From positions 10,385,764 through 10,449,763 of the forward strand of contig NC_080422.1 of assembly GCF_029873635.1 (NCBI RefSeq): DNA of 64,000 nt, read 5' to 3'. Shown piece by piece: positions 35,401 to 46,622 of the stretch (the stretch's first letter is position 1; every line of letters begins with the position of its first letter). A model generated the notes under the pieces. That model was not told where the DNA came from and did no database searches. It worked only from the letters and a program-made list of their open reading frames with translations. The translations under genes and the position numbers were made by a program. Origin of the DNA: Malania oleifera. Lineage: Eukaryota; Streptophyta; Magnoliopsida; Santalales; Ximeniaceae.

Positions 35401-38400
35401 GGGATTAGACTAAAGTTATAAATTCACACACTTTCGTGCGCCTTCTACCCGGGCTTTACTTGCTAAGATTAGAAAGAAGTATAATATCGTTTGTCCCCAC
35501 GTGGCAGGGCTTGTGGGGACCCGTGAACCACTCCACTTAGTTTAAATTTTGTTCAAACCCCTTTTGGGCGAGGATGAAGGTTAGATTGAGAACCTTTTTT
35601 TCAATAGGGGTTAAAGCCTACCCACACATATACTTGTCTATAGTTTTCCCTAACTAGGATAGAGCCATGAAAAAACCCCATAAAATAGGGGTATCTACCT
35701 TGGGTTGGGATAAGATCCTCATCCTTGTCCATGTGACTTAATCCGTGTCTGTTGTATATATGTTTTGTGTTGTGTTATACATCTTGCATCCATTTTAGAC
35801 ATGCATACTACTTAGCCATCATTCGGGAAAAGCCCAATAATGAGACCATGACCCATCCTTTAAAAAATAAATAAATAAAACACTTGGATCGGTTCAATCC
35901 TTTTCAAATAACTCAGACCCAATTCTTTTTAAAAAAAAATTTAGGCCCGACCTTTTTCTAAACAAAAACCTGGCCTAGGCCTGATTTTGAAAAACGGTCA
36001 AACCCATATTTCAAAAGGGGGCTTCGACCCTATTATTCAAAAATCTAGGCCAACATTTTTAAAGTAATCCAAGCCCAACTCTCTTTAAACTCGGGTCTCG
36101 ACCTATCAGAAAATAGTTTGAAGCCCATATTTTGAAACATCCGAGGTCCAAGTGCACATCAAAGTTCACAAGCCTGCGTTGAACCAACCCAATAGGTTGA
36201 CTCGCCTGAGTTAATCTCAAACCCAGATCATAACCTAATCCTTCGTAGGATCTAAGGTATATGGACCATCATCAAGGAAAGAAATGGTTGAAGGAGGAAT
36301 TGAATTGAATCAGTGGTCCATCAATGGTCAACTTAATCATGAAATCTTTCATTAGTGGGATTTTTCCAGAATTCTGGCAATGTGTTTATCTAGGTAGCAT
36401 TGCATTCATGCACTTCATGCACTTCACGCATAGCCATGCACGATAGGCTGCATACATGTTTATATCACTATTTGCATGTATTTTTGTACTAGTTACACCT
36501 ATGCATAAACATCTATTGCATAACATAATCATGCATTTCATGCTCAATTCAATAACCATGTATGCATAGTCATCTCCAATAATCCGGTAATCACATCCCA
36601 ATTTTTTTGTAAAATTAGTGTGTTGAGGTGGCAAAGTTAAAGATTCGGGATTCTATCATTGAGCGGAATAAAAATGATCTCTCTATTTTAGGCGAAAGGT
36701 TAGAATCATGAGAACCCATTTCCAGATCACAGTTGAAATGTCACAAATGCCATTGGGTTGAATGATTGATTGGTATTCAACTTCATAAGTGAACTCACGT
36801 GATACAAAAATGATGTGTTTGATCACCTAAGGGTGACAACAAGAGGAATGCATCCATACTTTTCATTTAAATCATTTTGAAATTGAATGAAATAAGAATG
36901 TCTTTCAGTCTCATCTTATCCTATCCTCCTTGGATCATCACATTGTGCCAAGTTTAGCCTATTTTTGCTTGCATTTTGTGTAAGTGACATAGGAAATGGT
37001 TTTATCAGTACAAAGGACTTGGAGCCATTAGTTAGTTTTGGGAGTCTACTCAGTGCGGAAAAAAAGAAAAAGAAAAAGGAAAAGCCTCCAAGTCGAAGTT
37101 TAGTAAGGACCCCACTTCAAGATGTTGTCAAGGAGTCATATTGGGTGAGGATTTCAAAATGATGAAGAGTTATAGGCCGTATTATGCATTTGTTGGATGA
37201 AATCGATGAACAAAGTCTTTTGCCTTTGTTTTCTAAATTAGGATTGGTGTCTTAAGAGTATAATGATTATATTTTGATCAAATGAGGGGTGACTATCTTT
37301 GGTCAACCATTTAAACCAGTTTTTTTTTCTTAAAAGTCAGTTCACCAGAAATTTAACCTGGGTTTGGGTTCCCTAGCGTTTGGCAACTCATTTGAGACAA
37401 TAATCATTACCAAAAATATGACAGACCATTTTTCTGCTACCCAAAAGAAAGTCAAAAAAATAAAATAAAATAAAAAATCCCTTGCAAGCCCTTTTTGAGT
37501 TTGAACGATTCAATTCTTAATTAACTCATCAAAGGATCACACCCCACACTAGGGCAGTTTTAAAAAAATTAATCCCAAATGAAATTCAAATGAAAATGAA
37601 ATTAAGATTTTTTCATAAAAGGAAAAGCAAAAGTTGCAGTAAAAGAAGAAGAAGGAGATGAAAAAACGAAAAAAAAGAAAAAAATAAAGAGAAAGAAGAA
37701 GAAAGAAAAATAAGTGACATGATTTATATGTGATATTTGACTAGCGAATACTTGTGATGAGATTGATAAATTTTGAACCTTATTTAAATTTTTCTTTCTT
37801 TAACCCATACACTTAGCCTACATTACGGTCCAAATGAAAGTCCTGACCAGATTGGTATACGTTGTTGTCTCAAATGATTTTTTAGACTCAATGTTGAGTT
37901 TGAACTACGTAATGACCTAATCCTGCAAAGGTACGTAGGCAATTTGTTCAAATGACAAGTTCGGTCAATACTTTGCGAATACTGCACCACAAACTGGGGC
38001 ATAAATTTTTATTATGGGATGAGATTTTTGAGCCTTAGTTTCCTTGTTCTTGGTGAAACCTAAATCCTAAGCCTACATTTCGTTCCGTGTCTTAAAGTCC
38101 ACCCTGAGATTGTAATATTGATCAGTCTACTTAATAAGACACTAGTTATAATTCAAGACAGGGAGTTTGAAATAAGCTTGAAATAAGTAAGAAATAATCT
38201 TTAAGTGGTGATACAGTGGACGAGTTATGGTTAGGAGGCTGATATAAATTTTTAAAAAAAGAACATAAAAAAAAAAACAAAAACAAAGGGAAGGTTTGCC
38301 CATTGATATGATTCTTTAAGCCAGCAGCAAAGTTACATCAGTGTCAAAGTATTGGTAAAATTATTTCCTGTTAAATAAGCACAGAAAGTCCAGCAAAAAT

Positions 38401-39494
38401 ATGAAAGTTTGCGCATTCCATTCACATCTTTAATGAGATTGAGTTATCTAATTGCATATTTATTTATTTAAATTTCAAATTGATTCTAAAACATTAAGGA
38501 TGCAATCCAAAGAAAAACCTGGTGGAGAAAATGTAAGATGAGTAGGTTCAGCTACAAATGCATCTACTGGGGCAGGTGTCATGCCGAGTTTCTGAGGAAC
38601 ATATTCAGGGACATCTATGTTAGATAGGAATTCGAAAATATAGCCAAAAACAGAATTTATTTTGTTATGGGCTCATTGGGAAATTGGCGCATCATCATGT
38701 GTTATATATATATAAAAAAAATACCTTCTTACTCTTCCAAAGCTTGAAAAGAAGACGGATAGTCGAAGAGTTTTGGAATGACTAGTAGGCTTCTTGTAGA
38801 GAAGGTCCTCGTTGGGGACGTACGACGCAGGTAAAATCAGTTACGGAGTAACCTAGCTGGGGCAAATGTCATAACAAGTTTCACGCGAGCTGATTCAGAG
38901 ATTTGCTTATTTAAGAGGAATTCAACAACATAACAGTAAGCAGTTACAGATACATTTAACTTGGGCAAATTTCAAGTTGAGTTTTAGTGGAACCCATTAA
39001 AACACCTTCTTATCATATTGGAATATGAAAATAGGGCCAAAATCAGTTATAGATCCATTCAACTGGGGCAGATTTTGTGATTGAGTTTCATTTGAGTCAA
39101 GTCGACCACTTCTATTGAGAAAATAGAGTCAAGATCAGTTATAAATCCATTCAGTTGGGGTAGGTTTCGGGTTGAGTTTCAGGGGAACCAATTCAGAGAC
39201 AACATGGCCAAGATCAGAGATTGAGTTGTTGATTACAGGCGCATTGGAAAAACGAAGTTCATGCATCATCATGCATTGCACAAAAAAAAAAAAAAATGCA
39301 TACATATCCCCGTGTTCTGGTATCATATCAAACAACATGCATGCACCCTTGCATTCTAGCATCACCGATAACAAAATTCATGCATCATATAACATCATTT
39401 AGTCATACTCATCTTGCCGTACATCTCTTTTCATTATTCTCCAAGCAACCTTTGTTTCACTAATGTTTGAATACTGGGGCAAATGGCCCAAGTC
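35401..39494 (+). other. Non-coding internal region of the Tat-type element
   Basis: 35400-36650 parallels 59040-60560 of the second Tat element (for example CATGCATACTACTTAGCCA and the GACTCGCCTGAGTT / GACTAGCCTGGGTC blocks). 37200-39240 parallels 62340-63960. Between them, 36660-37170 has no counterpart and replaces gag-pol. In 38500-39240 there are diverged repeats around CATTCAACTGGGGCAGATTT and GGGTTGAGTTTCAGGGGAACC, about 100-150 bp apart. No protein domain is visible. Confidence 0.7.
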
Positions 39495-40480
39495 TAAGTC
39501 AAGTCATTCTCATGTGTTTCGGTGCTCAGGTTGTCAAAACCAGTGCAAGTCATTCTCTTGTACTTCAGCGCGCAGGTTCTCAAACCTGGTGCAAGTAATT
39601 ATTGTGTGCTTTGGTACTTGGGTTCTCAAACCCAGTGCAAGTCATTCTCGTGTACTTCGGTGCTCAGGTTCTCAAACCTAGTGCAAGTCATTATTCATGT
39701 GCTTCGGTGCTTGGGTTCTCACACCTAGTGCAAGTCATTCTCGTGTGCTTCGGCGCTCGGGTTCTCAAACCCAGTGCAAGTCATTCTCGTGTACTTCGGC
39801 ACTTAGGTTCTCAAACCTGGTGCAAGTCATTATTGTGTGCTTTGGTACTTGGGTTCTTAAACCTAGTGCAAGTCATTCTCATGTACTTTGGTACTTGGGT
39901 TCTCAAACCTAGTGCAAGTCATTCTCGTGTACTTCGACGCTCAGGTCCTCAAACCTGGTGCAAGTCAAATTTCATGTGCTTTGGTGCTTGGGTTCTCACA
40001 ACTAGTGTAACTCATTATCGTGTGCTTCGGTGCCTGAGTTCTCAAACCCAGTGCAAGTTATTCTCGTGTACTTCGGCGCTTAGGGTTCTCAAACCTGGTG
40101 CAAGTCATTATTGTGTGCTTTGGTGCTTGGGTTCTCAAACCCAGTGCAAGTCATTCTCATGTACTTCAGCGCTCAAGTTCTTAATCCTGCTGCAAGTCAT
40201 TATTCATGTACTTCGGCACTCAGGTTCTCAAACCTGGTGCAAGTCATTATTGTGTGCTTCGGCACTAGGGTTCTCAAACCCGGTGGAAGTCATTCTCATG
40301 TACTTCGGTGCTCGGGTTCTCACACCCGGTGCAAGTCATCATCATATACTTCGGCATTCAGGTTCTCAAACCTTGTGCAAGTCATCATCATATACTTCGG
40401 CACTCGGGTTCTTAAACCCTGTGCAAGTCATCACCATATACTTCGGCACTCGGTTTCTCAAACCCAGTGCAAGCCATATT
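39495..40480 (+). repeat. 46-bp tandem array, left part (21 units)
   Basis: The unit is typically CTTCGGCGCTCGGGTTCTCA followed by AACCCAGTGCAAGTCATTCTCGTGTA, with period 46-47. Each has a stem-loop core such as CAGGTT-CTCA-AACCTG, TGGGTT-CTCA-AACCCA or CGGGTT-CTCA-AACCCG. Units differ at several positions; the rightmost five carry CATCATCATATACTTCGGCA-like text that is also dominant in the right part of the array. Confidence 0.95.
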
Positions 40481-41205
40481 TGTAATGACTCGAAGAATGA
40501 TGACATTTAAATAATAAAAAGAGAGGAAAATGGAAATAGAAAAGAGGGCGGCAGCAGTTCGCGTTCGTCAATGACATGGAATTTTGGGCTCATCGACGAG
40601 GGTGTACTTCGTCGATAAGAAGATATTGAGAAGCTATTTTTTAAGCTCTAAATTTCGTTGACGAGGAATAGTATTCGTCGGTGAATTTCCTTCTTGACCT
40701 CGTCGATGAGGTGACATGGCTCGTTGACAAAGGCCAGTGTATAAATAGCCCTAAACGCGATTTTTCAGCTGATTTTCGCGCAAAAACCCTTTCCTCTCTA
40801 TCCTCTTTGGTTTTCATCCCTTCTTTCTAAGTTTCTAGGCCAGATTTATACCAGTTCGACGATTTGAAGCCACCACGACAATCCTGGGGAAGTTCTCTGC
40901 ATATCTGCTGAAGTGGATCGTTAGTGGGGCTAGTTTGAATTCATCCCTGATTCAAGATAAGACTATTTATTTAGAATTTGGTCTTCTCATAGTTAGAGGA
41001 AATGTTATTCACGGAAAAATACTGAAGTTTGGTTCTGGGAGTTGCCATTTTCAGGGTGTTGAACGAGGAACCGTACGAGAGCAGGACCAGTGAATTTTAG
41101 AGGGGATTTCTTTTCAATTATCAGGCAAGGGAATAAATTAAAACAATCATTTTCCATGCGAATTATTTTTATTTATCAGCAAATTAATTTTCAGGAAGCA
41201 TGTAT

Positions 41206-41236
<31 letters not shown>

Positions 41237-42585
41237 GAGTAGATTGGTAAAAATGCATATTTAGGAAAATACTGCTATTATGTTGAAATGTATACATATT
41301 ATGAAATGCCAGAAAATATGATTTTAGAATAGTATGGTTTTATTCAGCATTGTGTGGCATGAATATTATTTTATATGGAAAGTATTATGTTATGGCAATT
41401 TTACGAATAAGGTATGTTTTCAGAGATTATAAAATAATGTAGTATATTATGATTTTAAAATACATATTAAATGAATTATTTATTCAGAATGATAAGTATG
41501 AAATGTTCGGCACAAGGCTATCATTGATAGCCGGCGCAAGGTGTGTATTATGTATGATTTCAGCGCAAGGCCATATTTATGAATGTTTAGAGCAAGGCCG
41601 CGGATATAAAAGAATTCGGCGCAAGGCTGTATGTATGTATGTATGTTATTATAGAAAATGTTATCAATCTATTTATGTTAGACAAGTATATTATCATGTA
41701 TTATATGTTATCAGAACCCGGATGATAGGTCAGTTCAGTTTCAGGAGCACAGTATTGTAGCTATACAGATCAGATTACTATGTTCAGACTTGTACTAACC
41801 GCCCTTGCAAGTAGAGGGGGTGGGAGGTGGATAGTCGATGTAACTTTTAGTGTAGAGTTGTAGACGTCCACTTGGCTGTTCAGACCAGGGTGTGGCGGGC
41901 CCATCGTACTTACAGACATTTCTGACTCGGCAGTGGTCCGCCAGCCATTGTCGAGTCCCACCTTCGAGCTGCACAACCCATCATGGGGGGTAATACATGA
42001 CATCAACTAACTATACATCTTGGGTAAATTAGAGTATTATCAGTTATATCAGACATTTCATGATCATGGTGGCTTATTAGAAATTATAAGAGTATATGAT
42101 TATTCAGTATGTTGTGATGAATATTTCTAGCATATGAAATGTATTGTATATGTATAATAGTACTAAATATTCATGTTGCCACACAACTGTATTTAGTTTA
42201 TTTTTCCTTACTGAGAAGTGTCTCCCTCCAAACTTAAATAATTTTCAAGGAACCCAGAAAGATCGATGGATAGAGGCCGCCATTGAGATAGGTTGATACT
42301 ATCCCGCTAGGAGGGTAAGTTTTGATCTAGGGACAGGAAATTTATGTAGTGGGTTCCTAGATATGTATATATTTTTTATATTTTAGGAGATTGTATATGA
42401 ACACAGTATTTTGGAATGTAGTTGACTCTGGTATTATGTATTTTATGATTATGAGAATGTGATTTACATTTACTACTGCTTAGGTTTCCGTTGTGTATGA
42501 CAGGTGTGCGTCCTTGTTACCTACGGGTTCGGGTTGACTGTATTATGTGTGTTTAATTACATGGAAAGTTAAGTAGGTCGTTACA
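40481..42585 (+). mobile_element. Solo LTR, 2105 bp, TSD ATATT
   Basis: It starts TGTAATGACTCG and ends GGTCGTTACA, flanked by ATATT at 40476-40480 and 42586-42590. It contains a promoter-like TATAAATA at about 40741-40748, preceded by a cluster of GTCGACGAG-like motifs (40565-40730). A series GGCGCAAGG (41515-41640), an AT repeat (41212-41237) and the GACCAGGGTGTGGCGGGCCC block (about 41882) follow. It is homologous to the LTR fragment at 26369-27825. No internal sequence remains, so unequal LTR recombination is the likely origin. Confidence 0.92.
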
Positions 42586-42590
42586 ATATT

Positions 42591-43005
42591 CATGTGCTTC
42601 GACGCTCGGGTTATCAAACCCGGTGCAAGTCATTCTCATATACTTCGGCTCGAGTTCTCAAACCCAGTGCAAGCCATATTCATGTGCTTCGGCGCTCAGG
42701 TTATCAAACTCGGTGAAAGTCATTCTCATATACTTCGGCTCAGGTTCTCAAACCCAGTGCAAGTCATCATCATATACTTCGGCACTCGGGTTCTCAAACC
42801 CGGTGCAAGTCATCATCATATATTTTGGCACTCGGGTTCCCAAACCCGGTGCAAGTCATCATCATATACTTCGGCACTCGGGTTCTCAAACCCGGTGCAA
42901 GTCATCATCATATACCTCGGCATTTGGATTTCTCACACCCAGTGCAAGTTGTCATTATATACTTCGGCATGTGGGTTCTCAAACCTGATGCAAGTCATCC
43001 TCTTC
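42591..43005 (+). repeat. 46-bp tandem array, right part (9 units)
   Basis: This continues the array beyond the solo LTR. Most units here have the perfect stem CGGGTT-CTCA-AACCCG and CATCATCATATACTTCGGCA-like linkers. Positions 43006-43258 are a unique stretch leading to the purine tract before the 3' LTR. Confidence 0.95.
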
Positions 43006-43271
43006 AGTTCCTATTGACCATTTCAAAAATATCAGTTGGATTACCTCGTTCATTCAAGAAGTCATCTTCCAAACAATTACGCTAAACATTCCTAGATTGC
43101 CTTGTTATCCGTGATTGGTAGAAGCAAACAGTACCTGATTGAAAAGCCCTAGGCAATTGTGTAACCTGACTAAAATAGGTGTCTTTTGTCTTTATAAGCT
43201 TGTTGCCAAAGGTAACGTAGAAGAACTCTTACTGTTACCTTGAAGCAACAAAACTTATAAAGAGGGACAAT

Positions 43272-43305
43272 TATAGACACCCTATTTTTATTTGGGCCAA
43301 ATAAG

Positions 43306-43355
<50 letters not shown>

Positions 43356-46300
43356 TTTACTGTTATTATTTTTATTGTTATTATTATTATTATCATTATT
43401 ATTAATATTATCATTATTATTAAATATTATTATTATTATTATCATCATCATCATTATCATCATCATTAGGGTTTGGGGAGAAATGTTTAAAAGGGGCCCG
43501 CGGGGAGGGGGGGGGGGGGGGGGGGTGGTGGGGTGGGCAACACACAGAAACGCAGCCGTGGGGGTAGTAGGGGGAGGCAAAAAACCCTAAAAAAGAAGAA
43601 AAAAAAATTAAATGGCGATTTCATCTCTTTGAATCCTCTCCACAAACAGCAGCGCCCCAGCCGCCCCCACACCCACAAGCACCCCCAGTCACCATCAGCA
43701 AGCCCCTCCTCATCATCACTCTCTGTCTCTCTCCATTCTACTCTCTTCTCCATCACTCTCTGCTCTTCTCACTCCTCTCTTGCTCTCTGGGCCCACTAGC
43801 AAGGCTAACACAAAAACCCATCCCCTCCCGCTCTCCCTTTCACCCGTTTCACCTCATCTCTTCCATCTTGCTCCCTCATTCTCTCCATGTCTTCACCTGG
43901 TCTAGCAGCACATCCGACCACCACCACCCGACAAAAACCATGGTTTTCTTCCTTCTTTCTCCAGCCGATCGGCCCCGAAGCAACCCACTCTAGTTGCTGG
44001 CGACACACGCCAGCTAATAAGCCCCTCTTCGCCACAGACCAGCTCCATCAGGGTTCCTTCTGCAACAAACTGGCCGTTCTGCCACCCGGGACCTGGACAA
44101 AAAAAAACCCACAAGCAAGAGGAGAATATCCCTTCTCCTGAAGCACCCCCCTGCTCTTTTGCTACTCTCACCTTCCTCCCTCCCCCACTGTTGTCGGTGC
44201 CCTGCCGCCGCTGCTAGCCCTCTGCTTGCTGGCCGTAGTCTCTTTCCTCGCTATGAAACTAAAGCTAAACTCTACCTCCCTCGCTACTGCTGTCAAGGAA
44301 CTCCTCTCGGTTGCTTCTTACCAGCACCAACACCCCCCACGAGCATCGCCTTCTATTATGCTGTAACTCGGAACCAGCCACCCACAGTGTTGCCACCCAT
44401 CAAAACCATCCCTCCTCCACAGATGCTCCAGCAAACACATCAACTTTTTCGGTCGTTTCGGTCGTTCTGCCAGCCACCACATTGCTGTGTTGCCTGGCCA
44501 GATACACAAAAAACACCTAACCTCTCGAATACTACGCTCACTAGCTAGCTTTGGCAACTCACCACTCTCCTGTCATTCCTCCTCCGTATCCGAACCACCC
44601 TCCCTCGCCACGCTGTCATCCCTCCTCTCCCGTAGTCCACCACCCACCATACTCCTCCTCCGTATGGCCCGACCAACCATCCTATCCGCCTCCCGTATCC
44701 GACACCCCCTCGTAGTTCCTGTATTTGTGTCCACAAACACGCACACACACCTTGCACCCCCAGCAAACATGCACACACGACATCGCAAACCCCAGCAAGC
44801 ATGCATACACACACACACACACACTATAAGGCAATACCACACATCACAACAAGAACTATCCAACATTACTGATTCCAAGCACTCCTAACACACACCCTCA
44901 GCCTCCTCCTCACCATACCTGTGGCCTTTCGACTCCTTAAAGCTCCTAATACTTCCCTTCTTTTTTTACATTTCTTATTATTAAGTTTTTCCCCTTGCCC
45001 TCCTTAATTGTTTTCGGTTACTCACCCTCCAACTACCCATACTCCCCATGGTTCTCTATTGATTGTAGTCCATTATAAGATAATAATTGATTAATCATTA
45101 TGGTTCGCAGCAAGAGCAAAGCAGGATTTTTGTTGTTGAGGATTATTTCAATGTTAATAATTAATAAAAAGGTCAAATGTACATTAGTTTGTACATATTC
45201 AATATTTGATATTTTGTTTGTGGTTTGTATTTTGATACTTGATCTTCATGTTTAGGTTCTTGGTTGTTATTGTTGTACACAAATCAAATCGTGGAATTTT
45301 TAATATTTGTACATTTGTTCTAAAAAATTTTTTAATCTCCAAGTTCATATTTTTGGTGTTGCCATTAATTGATTCGGGTGTTTATAGTTTAAGTAGAGAA
45401 GTTTAGGATTTTCCCCATCATTTGTAGTATATTATTTCTTCATATTATTATTGCGACGCTGAGTGTATACCATTATTAATATATTACAAATATTGATATA
45501 GTGTTATTTTACTATAGTATATTGATTAAGTAGTATTTTATCATATCGATCTAACTTCGTATTAGATGATTTTGATTAGATTAGTATTAGTATCATATCG
45601 ATCTTATTTCAGTATTAGCATGCTATCTGTGAGCCTAAATTCGATTAGTATTATCGTTATAGGTTTGTGTTAGCCATTAAGTTATACCAGTGTGGACATG
45701 ATTATTGATCATGAGAATATTATGTAGAATCACTTAATGCGTAGTCGCATATGGGTTATTATATGGATTGGTATTAGTATTAGTATATATGATGTGCATC
45801 ATTATAATGGTCAATATTATCACATGTTTGTGCATTTTATTAGAAAAGTCTAAGGTATAATATTGTACTAGTATAATATATTAACATATTATTGTCATGG
45901 TCATTACGTACCCTCATCATCATCAGTATTATTAGTGATTCTTATTATTACTAATATTGCTTATTTAAAGATATCGTATATTGGATGTGTAATTAGCTTG
46001 TTATTATTTTAGAATTATTATATTTTTGTATTAAGTATTATTCGATTTTCCCTATGATTGCAATAAAAAGGGTACAGCTTTTTAAACATTTCACGTACAG
46101 TTCTGAGAGCAAAATATAATATAAACGACATTTTGTATAATTGTTGATTTATGGTTTTGTTTACTGTGTGTATCGTGTAAATTTACAAAATGGAGTAATT
46201 TTAAAAACTTTTTAAATTTACTTAGGGATAATTTCATAATTAATTAGGTATCGTTCGTAAGAACGGGCGCGTAGGAGGTGCTCGTACCTTCCCCTAGCGT

Positions 46301-46486
46301 AACCAAACTTCTCAATCCCAACTTTGGTAATGCAGACTCATTTTACCCTTAATTGGGTAGTAATTAAGTGTTCTAATCACACTAAAATGTTAGTGGCGAT
46401 TTCAATAATCCTGTTTTTTCCTGAAAATATAAAATGATTTTTATTTTGCCGACCCCGAGGCACACGCGCTATGGGACATCGCGACA
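43272..46486 (+). repeat. 3' LTR of the Tat-type element (3215 bp)
   Basis: It is preceded by a purine-rich tract AAAGAGGGA (43259-43267), the likely polypurine tract. It starts TATAGACACC and ends CATCGCGACA. Component order is as in the 5' LTR: ATT array, poly-G (about 43508-43525), GC-rich block, CA repeat, U5-like end. It is 770 bp longer than the 5' LTR, with very many small indels between 43500 and 46200, while the terminal 280 bp are nearly collinear with the 5' LTR. Confidence 0.85.
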
Positions 46487-46491
46487 AGGTG

Positions 46492-46606
46492 TAATCCACG
46501 CCACTAAACAATGGAGACTTGGTAAATGATTGACCCTCACAAAATAGGGATACACCAATGTGAGCCATTGGGATCTTTAACAAACACGTTTAAGCTTTTT
46601 GCAATG
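46492..46606 (-). pseudogene. Start of the Copia (SIRE-like) gag and leader
   Basis: A minus-strand frame from the Met at 46568 reads MAHIGVSLFCEGQSFTKSP and then an FSGVDY-type motif, the N-terminus typical of SIRE/Tork gag. It ends at the Tat insertion site and resumes at 32234. The short leader between it and the PBS is unusually compact. Confidence 0.75.
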
Positions 46607-46612
46607 AGTATC

Positions 46613-46620
46613 TGATACCA
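46613..46620 (-). other. Primer-binding site of the Copia element
   Basis: The - strand reads TGGTATCA(GATAC) two bases after the LTR end, the initiator tRNA-Met PBS used by Copia elements. It fixes the orientation: the LTR at 46623-48693 is the 5' LTR of a minus-strand element. Confidence 0.85.
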
Positions 46621-46622
46621 AG

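Larger units (their letters stand above)
32235..46486 (+). mobile_element. Tat/Ogre-type Gypsy derivative without gag or pol, 14.25 kb, TSD AGGTG
   Basis: 5' LTR 32235-34677, PBS 34681-34698, internal region to 43271, 3' LTR 43272-46486. AGGTG flanks both sides (32230-32234 and 46487-46491). LTRs start TGTAGACACC (TATAGACACC in the 3' copy) and end in a GTCGCGACA-like sequence (mutated to GCGAAA in the 5' copy). The PBS resembles the tRNA-Arg type used by Tat/Ogre elements. The internal region shares non-coding 5' and 3' parts with the element at 55345 but has about 500 bp of unrelated sequence where gag lies there, and no reverse transcriptase, RNase H or integrase motif. It is thus a large non-autonomous derivative. 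It is inserted in a Copia gag and is itself interrupted by a solo LTR. Confidence 0.85.

Noticed and set aside
39602-40510. 302-codon open frame with repeated SNPVQVILVYFG-like and VLKPSASH-like peptides
   Set aside because: The 46-bp tandem unit lacks stops in all three + frames, and 46 is not a multiple of 3, so each frame cycles through the same three translations. Long overlapping frames are a by-product of the array, not a gene.
42592-43085. Overlapping open frames of 86-141 codons in the right array block
   Set aside because: Same explanation as for the left block: stop-free repeat units.
43533-44888. Multiple overlapping frames on both strands in the 3' LTR
   Set aside because: The C-rich block has few stops by composition; frames are not conserved with the 5' LTR because of many indels.
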